Below are positions 46,415 to 55,107 of a DNA stretch of 64,000 nt, one piece after another. The notes beneath the pieces are model-generated. The model did no database searches, had not been told where the DNA came from, and worked only from the letters and a program-made list of their open reading frames with translations. Position 1 is the first letter of the stretch; every line of letters begins with the position of its first letter. Made by a program: the position numbers and the translations under genes. Source of the stretch: Pseudomonas saponiphila (GTDB taxonomy: Bacteria > Pseudomonadota > Gammaproteobacteria > Pseudomonadales > Pseudomonadaceae); the NCBI RefSeq assembly GCF_900105185.1, contig NZ_FNTJ01000001.1, forward strand, positions 941,501 through 1,005,500, given 5' to 3'.

Positions 46415-46649
46415 TGACTCCGGCGCCCGTTACACCGATCAGTTGGTGGGGTGTCTGGTGTTGATTCTTTGTGTATCGATTTCCCTTGGGGTGTATATCG
46501 TGCGTCTGAATGCGCAGATCGACAGTCAGCGCGAGCTGGCGCCGGTGCGTTTGCTCGAATGCGGCCAGGGCCGCGGAGCCTTTATCGTCGATCCCCGTGG
46601 GCATCGCAGCAGCAGTGACAATTGTTACCTGGTGGATGAGGACGACTAG
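46395..46649 (+). CDS. Putative small membrane protein
   Basis: Frame of 84 residues with one transmembrane helix (QLVGCLVLILCVSISLGVYIVRL, residues about 16-38) and a soluble C-terminal part containing two cysteines (LLECGQG and NCYLVD). Codon use is like that of neighbouring genes. No family recognised. It may be co-transcribed with the small frame it overlaps. Confidence 0.5.
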   Translation: MSPVLSDDSGARYTDQLVGCLVLILCVSISLGVYIVRLNAQIDSQRELAPVRLLECGQGRGAFIVDPRGHRSSSDNCYLVDEDD

Positions 46650-46686
46650 CCTCAGGCACGCTCGATGCGCGGAATCTGCTCCATGG

Positions 46687-46724
46687 GATTCAAACGCAAG
46701 AAACGTGGTTCTTGCGCTTGAATC
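46687..46724. repeat. Long hairpin upstream of ogt
   Basis: Arms of 16 bp (46687-46702 and 46709-46724) match at 15 positions around a six-base loop. No proper T tract follows. It could end the preceding small transcript or be a regulatory structure. Confidence 0.6.
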
Positions 46725-46812
46725 TCCCTTTACAGTGCAGGCTCTCGAGAGGACGGTGCGGCATGCGCAAGATGCCCGCCCGACTCCACTGGCGGACTGA
46801 AGGAGAGCTGAG

Positions 46813-47313
46813 ATGTCCTGCGTATTCAAATTGATGGCGTCCCCGGTTGGCCAACTGACCCTGGTCGCCAGGGGAAGCAAGTTGGCGGCGATTCTCTGGG
46901 AGCATGAACGGCAGAATCGGGTTCGTCTCGGGCCGTTGCAGGAAGCGGCCGATCATCCGCTGTTGCGGGAAACCGAGCGTCAGTTGCAAGAGTACTTTGC
47001 CGGCAGCCGCGAGCGTTTCGAGCTGGAGCTGGATTTTGCTGGCACCGAGTTCCAGTGCCTGGTCTGGCAGGCGCTGTTGACCATTCCATTCGGTGAAACC
47101 CGCAGCTACGGCCAGATTGCCCGGCAGATCGGCCACCCCAAGGCGGTGCGGGCAGTCGGGGCGGCCAATGGCCGGAACCCGATTTCGATTGTTGCTCCCT
47201 GTCATCGCGTGATCGGCGCTTCGGGAAGCCTGACCGGCTTTGCCGGTGGGCTGCAGGCCAAGCAGTATCTGCTGGCGCTGGAAGGCGAAGAGACGCTGCA
47301 ACTGAGGTTCTGA
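46813..47313 (+). CDS. ogt: Methylated-DNA--protein-cysteine methyltransferase
   Basis: DNA repair protein of 166 residues that takes the methyl group from O6-methylguanine onto its own cysteine. The active site PCHRVIG is at about residues 136-142, and the helix-turn-helix region FGETRSYGQIARQIG precedes it. A GGAG site lies upstream of ATG 46813. It has no AdaA-type N-terminal domain, so it acts as repair enzyme only. Confidence 0.93.
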   Translation: MSCVFKLMASPVGQLTLVARGSKLAAILWEHERQNRVRLGPLQEAADHPLLRETERQLQEYFAGSRERFELELDFAGTEFQCLVWQALLTIPFGETRSYGQIARQIGHPKAVRAVGAANGRNPISIVAPCHRVIGASGSLTGFAGGLQAKQYLLALEGEETLQLRF

Positions 47314-47371
47314 GTCAGCGGTGGCGGCGAGCTGTGCCAGAATGGCCGATCGTTTTTTCTGGAGCCTTGTC

Positions 47372-48016
47372 ATGAGCGCCGTTACCCCCAGCCTGATTCG
47401 CGAGACTTTTCCCGTTGGTCCGTTGCAGTGCAACTGCACCATCATCGGTGACCCGCTGACCAAGAAAGCCATAGTGGTCGATCCGGGCGGCAATCCGGAC
47501 TTGATCATGGCCCGCCTCGATGCCCTGGGGCTGAAGGTGGTGAGCATCATTCACACCCACGCTCATCTGGACCATTTCCTGGCCTCGGGGCAGATGAAGG
47601 AAAAGACCGGCGCCACCTTGCACCTGCACAAGGACGACCAGTTCCTCTGGGACAACCTGGAGATGCAATGCAGCATGTTCGGCGTGCCCTTTACCCCGGT
47701 GCCGTCGCCGGACCGCTGGCTGGATCACGAGGAAGAGTTGGCCTGTGGATGCGGCGTGGCCTTGCATACCCCCGGGCATACCCCGGGTTCCATGAGTTTT
47801 TGGTTTTCTGAAGCTAAGCTTCTGATTGCTGGCGACACACTGTTCAAGCGTGGGGTCGGACGCACGGATTTGTGGGGCGGAGATCAGGCCACCCTGGTGC
47901 GTTCGATCAAGCAGCGTTTGTACACCCTCGACGAAGACGCCACAGTGGTGGCCGGGCACGGTCCAGACACTCGGCTGGGGGATGAAATGCGTCAGAATCC
48001 GTTTGTGAGAGCCTGA
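47372..48016 (+). CDS. MBL-fold metallohydrolase, glyoxalase II-like
   Basis: Protein of 214 residues with the metal motif HTHAHLDH at about residues 55-62 and further ligands in HTPGHTPG, AGDTLF and AGHGPDT. It resembles YcbL-type hydroxyacylglutathione hydrolases, which lack the second domain of true glyoxalase II. Likely a small thioester hydrolase. ATG 47372 follows GGAG. Confidence 0.9.
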   Translation: MSAVTPSLIRETFPVGPLQCNCTIIGDPLTKKAIVVDPGGNPDLIMARLDALGLKVVSIIHTHAHLDHFLASGQMKEKTGATLHLHKDDQFLWDNLEMQCSMFGVPFTPVPSPDRWLDHEEELACGCGVALHTPGHTPGSMSFWFSEAKLLIAGDTLFKRGVGRTDLWGGDQATLVRSIKQRLYTLDEDATVVAGHGPDTRLGDEMRQNPFVRA

Positions 48017-48127
48017 GGATTTACTCTGCTGCTCACGGAATTTTTGCCGTTTCGCGTGTTCCAACGCCAGCAAAGGTCTGTTGCCAACGTCCGCTGCACC
48101 ACAGAATGCAAAAAGTAGGAGCTTTCC

Positions 48128-48874
48128 ATGTTCACCTCGCGTCGTTTGATTGTTGTCGCTACTGCTGTGGCCTTGTTGTCCGGCTGCGCTTCGCCTAACC
48201 CCTATGACAATCAGGGGCAGGCCGACGGCGGCTCGTCGGGCATGAGCAAAACTGCAAAATACGGTGGCCTGGGTGCCCTGGCCGGTGCCTTGGCCGGTGC
48301 CGCCATCGACCACAACAACCGTGGCAAGGGGGCGCTGATCGGTGCCGCCGTGGTGGGTGCATCCGCCGCCGGTTACGGTTACTACGCCGACCAGCAGGAA
48401 AAGAAACTGCGCGCCAGCATGGCCAATACCGGGGTTGAAGTGCAGCGCCAGGGTGATCAGATCAAGCTGATCATGCCGGGTAACATCACCTTCGCCACCG
48501 ACTCGGCGAACATCGCTCCCAGCTTCTATCAGCCGCTGAACAACCTGGCCAACTCCCTTCGCGAGTTCAACCAGAACCAGATCGAGATCGTCGGCTACAC
48601 CGACAGCACCGGCAGCCGCCAGCACAACATGGACCTGTCCCAGCGTCGTGCCCAGAGCGTGGCTACCTACCTGACGTCTCAGGGCGTGAGCAGTGCCAAC
48701 CTGTCCGCTCGCGGCGCCGGCCCGGACAACCCGATCGCCAGCAACGCCGACGTCAATGGTCGTGCGCAGAACCGTCGGGTGGAGGTCAACCTCAAGGCCA
48801 TTCCGGGTCAGCAATATCAACAGCCCAACCAGCAGTATCAGCAGCCTTACCAGCAGCAAGGTCAGCAGTACTAA
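48128..48874 (+). CDS. OmpA-family lipoprotein (YiaD-like)
   Basis: Outer-membrane lipoprotein of 248 residues: lipobox LLSGC, a glycine-zipper region (about residues 45-85), then an OmpA peptidoglycan-binding domain with the NxxLSxxRA-type motif (NMDLSQRRAQSV) and the NRRVEV end. The C-terminus is a low-complexity tail of Gln, Tyr and Pro repeats, about 20 residues long. It anchors the outer membrane to the wall. A strong terminator follows. Confidence 0.9.
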   Translation: MFTSRRLIVVATAVALLSGCASPNPYDNQGQADGGSSGMSKTAKYGGLGALAGALAGAAIDHNNRGKGALIGAAVVGASAAGYGYYADQQEKKLRASMANTGVEVQRQGDQIKLIMPGNITFATDSANIAPSFYQPLNNLANSLREFNQNQIEIVGYTDSTGSRQHNMDLSQRRAQSVATYLTSQGVSSANLSARGAGPDNPIASNADVNGRAQNRRVEVNLKAIPGQQYQQPNQQYQQPYQQQGQQY

Positions 48875-48905
48875 AAGCGTCCCTGGCGAAACCCAGGCAC
48901 AAAAA

Positions 48906-48938
48906 AGCCCGCCCGATGCAGATCGGGCGGGCTTTTTA
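48906..48938. terminator. Bidirectional terminator after the OmpA lipoprotein gene
   Basis: AGCCCGCCCGAT (48906-48917) pairs with ATCGGGCGGGCT (48922-48933); A and T tracts flank it. It serves this gene and the convergent zapG. Confidence 0.93.
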
Positions 48939-48952
48939 ATGGCTGAGGCGTA

Positions 48953-49387
48953 TTACTTCTTCAGGCCGTATTGCTCGTCGAGCATGCCGGGGGCATTCGG
49001 CGCCTTTGGCGCGTAGTCCCGTGGCGGCTCCTGGTCCCGCGGTGGTGTCAGGCGTTCACGAGGAGCCTGCACCGACTCCGAGTGCAGGGCGGCCAGCAGG
49101 CGCTGGCGGGTCAGTTCGTCCAGGGCCAGGCGGTTGGCGCCCTCGGCGAGATGGTCCTGCACTTCCTGATAGCTCTGGGTGAGTTTTTTCACCAGGGTGG
49201 CAGTGCTGTTGAAGTGGGTGACCACTTCGTTCTGATAATTGTCGAAACGTTCCTGAATATCGTCTAACTGACGCTGCGTGCGGTTAGGCGCGGCATTGGG
49301 CAGCAGGCGAGCAACCAGGAATCCAATGGCGACACCCGCGACCAGGGCAAGAGTCGGCAACAACCAAACTAAGAGCGAGTGTTCCAC
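48953..49387 (-). CDS. zapG: YhcB/ZapG family membrane-anchored coiled-coil protein
   Basis: Inner-membrane protein of 144 residues: one N-terminal helix (WLLPTLALVAGVAIGFLVARLL), a coiled coil with the DUF1043 block (LDDIQERFDNYQNEVVTHF) and a disordered proline-rich tail. The family takes part in cell envelope growth and division. Start GTG 49387 has GGAAGGA upstream. It is divergent from the hydrolase gene. Confidence 0.88.
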   Translation of the reverse strand: MEHSLLVWLLPTLALVAGVAIGFLVARLLPNAAPNRTQRQLDDIQERFDNYQNEVVTHFNSTATLVKKLTQSYQEVQDHLAEGANRLALDELTRQRLLAALHSESVQAPRERLTPPRDQEPPRDYAPKAPNAPGMLDEQYGLKK

Positions 49388-49531
49388 GAGTCCTTCCTCT
49401 ATAAACGGCTTTGCTTTACGTTAACGGCTCGAACCTGCGCTGTATACCGCGATTCACTCGCAATAGATTGGCACAGACCATTTGCTAGACGAGTCGACCC
49501 CCTTCGAGGTCACGGAGTTCCTTCCTTGCTA

Positions 49532-50161
49532 ATGCGTGAAACCCCTGTAGTGATTGCCGGCCCTGTGGGCCAACTGGAAGCCCTGTATCTGCAGGTGCCC
49601 GATGCTCGTGGCGTGGCGCTGATCTGTCACCCCAATCCGGTGCAGGGCGGCACCATGCTCAACAAGGTGGTGTCCACCTTGCAACGTACTGCGCGGGATG
49701 CCGGGTTGATCACCTTGCGTTTCAACTATCGCGGCGTGGGCGCCAGTGAGGGCAGTCACGACATGGGCAGTGGCGAAGTCGATGATGCCCAGGCGGCCGC
49801 GCAGTGGCTGCTGGCCCAGCATCCGGGGCTGCCTTTGACCCTGCTGGGGTTCTCCTTCGGCGGCTTTGTCGCCGCCAGCCTTGGCGGGCGCCTGGAAGCC
49901 CAGGGCGTGCAGCTCAAGCACCTGTTCATGGTCGCGGCGGCGGTGACCCGCCTGCGTGAAAGTGACCTGCTGCCGCAGAGCTGCCCACTGACCCTGATCC
50001 AGCCGGAAACCGATGAAGTCATCGACCCACAGGCAGTCTACGACTGGTCCGACGCGCTTGTTCGCCCCCATGAGCTGCTGAAAGTGGCAGAATGCGGACA
50101 CTTTTTTCATGGCAAGCTCACCGATCTGAAAGATCTGGTGCTGCCGCGACTTTCGAATTGA
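49532..50161 (+). CDS. Alpha/beta hydrolase
   Basis: Serine hydrolase of 209 residues. The HPNP and NYRGVGAS loops are followed by the nucleophile motif GFSFGG (about residue 110) and the acid and base in ETDEVID and CGHFFHG. The substrate is not known. A TTG at 49526 has a better placed GGAG and may be the true start. It lies 24 bp before trpS. Confidence 0.87.
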   Translation: MRETPVVIAGPVGQLEALYLQVPDARGVALICHPNPVQGGTMLNKVVSTLQRTARDAGLITLRFNYRGVGASEGSHDMGSGEVDDAQAAAQWLLAQHPGLPLTLLGFSFGGFVAASLGGRLEAQGVQLKHLFMVAAAVTRLRESDLLPQSCPLTLIQPETDEVIDPQAVYDWSDALVRPHELLKVAECGHFFHGKLTDLKDLVLPRLSN

Positions 50162-50185
50162 TAGCAGTCTGATAAGCGATTACCC

Positions 50186-51541
50186 ATGACTACTCGTACG
50201 CGTATCCTCACCGGCATCACCACCACCGGCACCCCGCACCTGGGCAACTATGCCGGTGCGATTCGCCCGGCGATCCTTGCCAGTCGCGATAGCAATGCCG
50301 ACTCCTTCTACTTCCTGGCCGACTACCATGCGCTGATCAAGTGCGACGATCCGTTGCGCATCCAGCGCTCGCGTCAGGAGATCGCGGCCACCTGGTTGGC
50401 CGGTGGCCTGGATGTGGAGCGCGTGACTTTCTATCGCCAGTCGGACATTCCGGAAATCCCGGAACTGACCTGGTTGCTGACCTGCGTCGCGGCCAAGGGG
50501 CTGCTCAATCGCGCCCATGCCTACAAGGCTTCGGTGGACAAGAACCTGGAAGCCGGTGAAGACCCGGATGCCGGCATCACCATGGGGCTGTACAGCTACC
50601 CGGTACTGATGGCCGCGGACATCCTGATGTTCAACGCCCACAAGGTGCCGGTCGGCCGGGATCAGATCCAGCACGTGGAGATGGCCCGTGATATCGGCCA
50701 GCGCTTCAATCACCTGTTCGGCCAGGGCAAGGAATTCTTCGCCATGCCCGAGGCGCTGATCGAGGAAAGCGTCGCCACCCTGCCGGGGCTGGACGGGCGC
50801 AAGATGTCCAAGAGTTACGACAACACCATCCCGCTGTTCACCAGCGCCAAGGACATGAAGGACGCGATCTCGCGGATCGTCACCGACTCCAAGGCGCCGG
50901 GCGAAGCCAAGGACCCGGACAACTCTCACCTGTTTACCTTGTTCCAGGCCTTCTCCACCCCGGCGCAGGCTGCCGAGTTCCGCGCGCAATTGCTTCAGGG
51001 CCTGGGTTGGGGAGAAGCCAAGAACCGCCTGTTCCAATTGCTGGACGCCGAGCTGGGCGAAGCCCGCGAGCGCTATCACCAGTTGATTGCACGCCCGGCG
51101 GACCTGGAAGACATCCTGCGTGCCGGCGCCGTCAAGGCCCGTGCCGTAGCCACGCCGTTCCTCGCCGAGTTGCGCGAAGCCGTGGGCCTGCGCTCCTTTG
51201 CCAGCCAGGTGCAGGTTGCTGCCACGACCAAGAAAAAGGCCGCCAAGGCTGCGCGCTTCATCAGCTTCCGTGAAGACGATGGCCGTTTCCGTTTCCGCCT
51301 GCTGTCTGCCGATGGCGAGCAGTTGCTGCTGTCGCGCCACTTCGCCGATGGCAAGACGGCCGGTGCGGTGAGCAAACAGCTGCAGTCCGGGCAGGCGCTG
51401 GATCTGCGCAGCGAAGCCAGCAGTTTCAGCGTCTGGCTCGAAGGTGCCTGTGTGGCTGACAGCCCTGAGTTCGCCGACGCTGCCGCGCGTGATGCGGCCA
51501 TAGAGGCGCTGCGGATTGCGCTGACCCCAGTGCAGGACTAA
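50186..51541 (+). CDS. trpS: Tryptophan--tRNA ligase with C-terminal YegP-like domain
   Basis: Class I aminoacyl-tRNA synthetase of 451 residues that charges tRNA-Trp. The HIGH-type motif GTPHLGNY is at residues 14-21 and KMSKS at about 206-210. Typical TrpRS is about 330 to 350 residues; the extra 100 C-terminal residues after an Ala-Lys linker match a YegP/DUF1508 domain ([20 protein letters not shown]). This extended form is common in pseudomonads. Terminator downstream. Confidence 0.93.
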   Translation: MTTRTRILTGITTTGTPHLGNYAGAIRPAILASRDSNADSFYFLADYHALIKCDDPLRIQRSRQEIAATWLAGGLDVERVTFYRQSDIPEIPELTWLLTCVAAKGLLNRAHAYKASVDKNLEAGEDPDAGITMGLYSYPVLMAADILMFNAHKVPVGRDQIQHVEMARDIGQRFNHLFGQGKEFFAMPEALIEESVATLPGLDGRKMSKSYDNTIPLFTSAKDMKDAISRIVTDSKAPGEAKDPDNSHLFTLFQAFSTPAQAAEFRAQLLQGLGWGEAKNRLFQLLDAELGEARERYHQLIARPADLEDILRAGAVKARAVATPFLAELREAVGLRSFASQVQVAATTKKKAAKAARFISFREDDGRFRFRLLSADGEQLLLSRHFADGKTAGAVSKQLQSGQALDLRSEASSFSVWLEGACVADSPEFADAAARDAAIEALRIALTPVQD

Positions 51542-51580
51542 TCGGAATCTTCCCGACCAAGGGCTGATTGCCATTCCCCA

Positions 51581-51611
51581 GGGCCGTCGCTAAAGTGACG
51601 GCCCGTTTTTG
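51581..51611 (+). terminator. Rho-independent terminator after trpS
   Basis: GGGCCGTC (51581-51588) pairs with GACGGCCC (51597-51604), followed by a T run. It precedes zapE by 20 bp. Confidence 0.85.
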
Positions 51612-51629
51612 TTGCCTTGCTAACGAATT

Positions 51630-52724
51630 ATGACGCCCCTAGAACGATACCAAGCAGATCTGAAACGCCCGGACTTCTTTCATGACGCGGCACAGGAAAC
51701 CGCTGTGCGTCATCTGCAGCGTCTGTACGACGATCTGATTGCAGCCGAGCAAAACAAGCCGGGGCTGCTCGGCAAGCTGTTCGGCAAGAAGGATCAGGCG
51801 CCGGTCAAGGGTCTGTATTTCTGGGGGGGGGTAGGGCGCGGCAAGACCTATCTGGTGGATACCTTCTTCGAAGCCCTGCCGTTCAAGGAAAAGGTTCGTA
51901 CGCACTTTCACCGCTTTATGAAGCGCGTCCACGAAGAGATGAAGACGCTGGGGGGCGAGAAGAATCCGCTGACCATCATCGCCAAACGCTTTTCGCAAGA
52001 GGCGCGGGTGATCTGCTTCGACGAGTTCTTCGTCTCCGACATCACCGATGCGATGATTCTTGGCACCCTGATGGAAGAACTGTTCAAGAACGGCGTGACC
52101 CTGGTCGCCACTTCGAACATCGTTCCGGACGGTCTGTACAAGGATGGCTTGCAGCGCGCGCGCTTCCTACCGGCGATTGCCCTGATCAAGCAGAACACCG
52201 AGATCGTCAACGTCGACAGCGGTGTCGACTACCGTCTGCGGCATCTTGAGCAGGCCGAGCTGTTTCATTACCCCTTGGATGAAGCGGCTCATGAAAGCCT
52301 GCGCAAGAGCTTCCGGGCGCTGACGCCTGAATGCACTCAGGCGGTGGAAAACGATGTGTTGATCATCGAGAACCGCGAAATTCGTGCCCTGCGTACCTGT
52401 GATGATGTGGCCTGGTTCGATTTCCGCGAGCTGTGCGACGGTCCCCGCAGCCAGAACGATTACATCGAACTGGGCAAGATCTTCCACGCGGTGTTGCTCA
52501 GCGGCGTGGAGCAGATGAGCGTGACCACCGACGACATTGCCCGGCGCTTCATCAACATGGTCGACGAGTTCTACGACCGTAACGTCAAGCTGATCATCTC
52601 CGCCGAGGTCGAGCTCAAGGATCTGTACACCGGTGGACGCCTGACGTTCGAGTTCCAGCGAACCCTCAGCCGGTTGCTGGAGATGCAGTCCCACGAGTTC
52701 CTGTCGCGGGCACACAAGCCGTAA
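51630..52724 (+). CDS. zapE: Cell division protein ZapE (AFG1-type ATPase)
   Basis: ATPase of 364 residues. Walker A GGVGRGKT is at about residues 66-73 and Walker B ICFDEFFVSD at about 129-138; the sensor SNIVPDGLYKDGL motif is typical. In E. coli ZapE acts at the division ring in late cytokinesis and under low oxygen. Strong terminator downstream. Confidence 0.92.
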   Translation: MTPLERYQADLKRPDFFHDAAQETAVRHLQRLYDDLIAAEQNKPGLLGKLFGKKDQAPVKGLYFWGGVGRGKTYLVDTFFEALPFKEKVRTHFHRFMKRVHEEMKTLGGEKNPLTIIAKRFSQEARVICFDEFFVSDITDAMILGTLMEELFKNGVTLVATSNIVPDGLYKDGLQRARFLPAIALIKQNTEIVNVDSGVDYRLRHLEQAELFHYPLDEAAHESLRKSFRALTPECTQAVENDVLIIENREIRALRTCDDVAWFDFRELCDGPRSQNDYIELGKIFHAVLLSGVEQMSVTTDDIARRFINMVDEFYDRNVKLIISAEVELKDLYTGGRLTFEFQRTLSRLLEMQSHEFLSRAHKP

Positions 52725-52740
52725 GAGTCGCCAAATGAAC

Positions 52741-52768
52741 AAGGGCCTGCATTGCAGGCCCTTTTTTT
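52741..52768. terminator. Terminator between zapE and the GlxA-type regulator gene
   Basis: AGGGCCTGCA (52742-52751) pairs with TGCAGGCCCT (52753-52762), followed by seven T residues. It ends zapE; the stop of the convergent gene lies at its edge. Confidence 0.9.
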
Positions 52769-53765
52769 ATGCCGCCTGTTGCTGGAACTGCTGGCGGTAC
52801 TGGTTGGGTGAGAGTTCGGTGTGCTGGCGGAACAGGCGGGCAAAGAAGCTGGCGTCGTCGTAGCCGACTTCGTAGCTGATGGTCTTGATGCTCTTGCGCG
52901 TTCCCGAGAGCAGGCCCTTGGCGGTTTCAATCCGCAGCCGCTGCAGGTAATGCAGAGGCTTGTCGCCGGTGGCGGTCTGGAAGCGGCGCATGAAGTTGCG
53001 AATGCTCATGCCATGCTCGCGGGCTACGTCCTCGAAGCGGAACTTGTCGGCGAAGTGCTCTTCGAGCCAGTGCTGGATCTGCAGGATGATCACGTCCTGA
53101 TGCAGCTTCTGGCCGCCAAAGCCGATGCGTCCGGGGGCGTAGTTGCGTTGCACTTCGTAAAGGATGTCCCGAGCCACGGCCTGGGCTACGTTGGCGCCGC
53201 AGAAGCGTTCGATCAGGTAGATGTACAAGTCGCAGGCTGAAGTGGTGCCGCCGGCGCAATAGAGGTTGTCGGCGTCGGTCAGGTGCTTGTCCTGATTGAG
53301 CTGGACCTGGGGGAAGCGCTCGCTGAAGGCGCTGAAGAAGCGCCAGTAGGTGGTGGCTTCCTTGCCGTTGAGCAGCCCGGTTTCGGCCAGCCAGAACACG
53401 CCGGTGGCCTCGCCGCAGAGCACGGCACCGCGGGCGTGCTGGGCACGCAGCCAGGGCAGTATCTGTGGATAACGCTGGCACAGGGTGTCGAAGTCGTCCC
53501 AGAACGCCGGGAGGATGATCACGTCTGTGTCTTCCAGCGGGCCGTCCACCGGCATGATCACGTTGCTGAAGCTGCAAACCGGCTGGCCATCGGGACTGAC
53601 CAGGCGGGTTTCGAAGGCCGGGGTCAGGCCTTGGCCCAATTGTTTGCCGTATCGCAGGCTGGCCAGATGGAAGAAATCCTTGGCTTGCATGAGGGTGGAG
53701 GCGAATACCCGGTCGATGGCCAGGATGCTGACGCGCCGCAAGGGCGTGGAGGTTTGGTTAGACAT
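52767..53765 (-). CDS. GlxA-family AraC-type regulator
   Basis: Regulator of 332 residues. The N-terminal 190 residues are a DJ-1/PfpI-like amidotransferase fold with the nucleophile-elbow Cys in VLCGEATGVF; the C-terminal 100 are an AraC double helix-turn-helix (FEDVAREHGMSIRNFMRRFQ and ISYEVGYDDASFFARLFRQ). Such proteins sense amino-acid or quaternary-amine catabolites. It is divergent from the acyl-CoA dehydrogenase gene across 145 bp and may control it. Confidence 0.9.
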   Translation of the reverse strand: MSNQTSTPLRRVSILAIDRVFASTLMQAKDFFHLASLRYGKQLGQGLTPAFETRLVSPDGQPVCSFSNVIMPVDGPLEDTDVIILPAFWDDFDTLCQRYPQILPWLRAQHARGAVLCGEATGVFWLAETGLLNGKEATTYWRFFSAFSERFPQVQLNQDKHLTDADNLYCAGGTTSACDLYIYLIERFCGANVAQAVARDILYEVQRNYAPGRIGFGGQKLHQDVIILQIQHWLEEHFADKFRFEDVAREHGMSIRNFMRRFQTATGDKPLHYLQRLRIETAKGLLSGTRKSIKTISYEVGYDDASFFARLFRQHTELSPNQYRQQFQQQAA

Positions 53766-53910
53766 AATTCAATTATTCTTATAGGGGAAAGTGGTCACCA
53801 GACGGCTGGATCGTCTTATTTTTTGTCGGATGTGTCCAGTGTCCCGTGCAAGTGGCTGGCCTTAGGCTCTGGCAGCTAACCCATGATCAATAAACATCAC
53901 AGGTGCCTGC

Positions 53911-55050
53911 ATGATCCCTAGAACCTTGTTCAGTTCCGAGCACGAACTCTTCCGTGACAGCGTGCGGACGTTCCTTGAAAAAGAGGCTGTGCCTTTCCAT
54001 GGAGAGTGGGAAAAACAGGGCCATATCGACCGCCAGTTGTGGAACAAGGCCGGGGAGGCGGGGATGCTGTGCTCACACATTCCCGAGGAGTACGGCGGCC
54101 TGGGTGCGGATTTTCTCTACAGTGCGGTGGTGATCGAGGAGATCGGTCGGCTGGGGCTGACGGGCATTGGTTTTTCTCTGCATTCGGACATTGTTGCGCC
54201 CTACATCCTGCATTACGGCAGTGAGGCGTTGAAACACAAATACCTGCCCCGTCTGGTGTCGGGTGAAATGGTGACGGCCATCGCCATGACCGAGCCGGGC
54301 GCCGGCTCCGACCTGCAAGGGGTGAAGACCACGGCGGTGCTCGATGGCGACGAGTATGTGATCAATGGCTCCAAGACCTTTATCACCAACGGCTATCTGG
54401 CGGATCTGGTGATTGTGGTGGCCAAGACCGATCCCAAGGCCGGGGCCAAGGGCACCAGCCTGTTTCTGGTGGAGGCCGATACGCTGGGGTTCTCCAAGGG
54501 CAAGCGTCTGGAAAAGGTCGGGATGAAGGCTCAGGACACTTCGGAGTTGTTTTTCCAGGATGTGCGCGTGCCCAGGGAAAATCTGCTGGGACAGGCTGGA
54601 ATGGGATTCGCCTACCTGATGCAGGAGTTGCCTCAGGAGCGCCTGACCGTAGCCATTGGCGGTTTGGCCAGCGCGGAGGCGGCGCTGCAATGGACCTTGG
54701 AATACACCCGTGAACGCAAGGCTTTCGGCAAGGCAATTGCCGATTTCCAGAACACCCGCTTCAAACTGGCGGAAATGGCCACGCAAATCCAGATTGGCCG
54801 GGTGTTTGTCGACCGCTGCCTGGAGCTGCATCTGCAAGGCAAACTCGATGTGCCGACGGCTGCGATGGCCAAGTACTGGGGCACCGATCTGCAGTGCGAG
54901 GTGCTCGACGAGTGCGTGCAGTTGCACGGCGGTTACGGCTTCATGTGGGAGTACCCGGTAGCCCGGGCCTGGGCCGACGCCCGGGTACAGCGCATTTATG
55001 CCGGGACCAACGAGATCATGAAGGAAATCATCGCCCGCTCACTCCAGTAG
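53911..55050 (+). CDS. Acyl-CoA dehydrogenase, LCAD-like
   Basis: FAD enzyme of 379 residues that oxidises acyl-CoA to enoyl-CoA. The motif MTEPGAGSDLQG (about residues 125-136) and the C-terminal YAGTNEIMKEI are typical. The catalytic Glu of the medium-chain type (YEGT) is Ala here; the LCAD-type catalytic Glu is expected in MQELPQERL (about residue 240), which is present. So a long- or branched-chain substrate is likely. Confidence 0.9.
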   Translation: MIPRTLFSSEHELFRDSVRTFLEKEAVPFHGEWEKQGHIDRQLWNKAGEAGMLCSHIPEEYGGLGADFLYSAVVIEEIGRLGLTGIGFSLHSDIVAPYILHYGSEALKHKYLPRLVSGEMVTAIAMTEPGAGSDLQGVKTTAVLDGDEYVINGSKTFITNGYLADLVIVVAKTDPKAGAKGTSLFLVEADTLGFSKGKRLEKVGMKAQDTSELFFQDVRVPRENLLGQAGMGFAYLMQELPQERLTVAIGGLASAEAALQWTLEYTRERKAFGKAIADFQNTRFKLAEMATQIQIGRVFVDRCLELHLQGKLDVPTAAMAKYWGTDLQCEVLDECVQLHGGYGFMWEYPVARAWADARVQRIYAGTNEIMKEIIARSLQ

Positions 55051-55052
55051 CG

Positions 55053-55093
55053 GGCTTGCCGGCGAATGGGCGACGCCTATTCGCCGGCAAGCC
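55053..55093. repeat. REP-type palindrome between the acyl-CoA dehydrogenase and AKR genes
   Basis: GGCTTGCCGGCGAAT (55053-55067) and ATTCGCCGGCAAGCC (55079-55093) are perfect 15-bp arms around 11 bp. It begins three bases after the dehydrogenase stop and lies between convergent genes. Confidence 0.88.
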
Positions 55094-55107
55094 AGGTCCT
55101 GAAGTTT

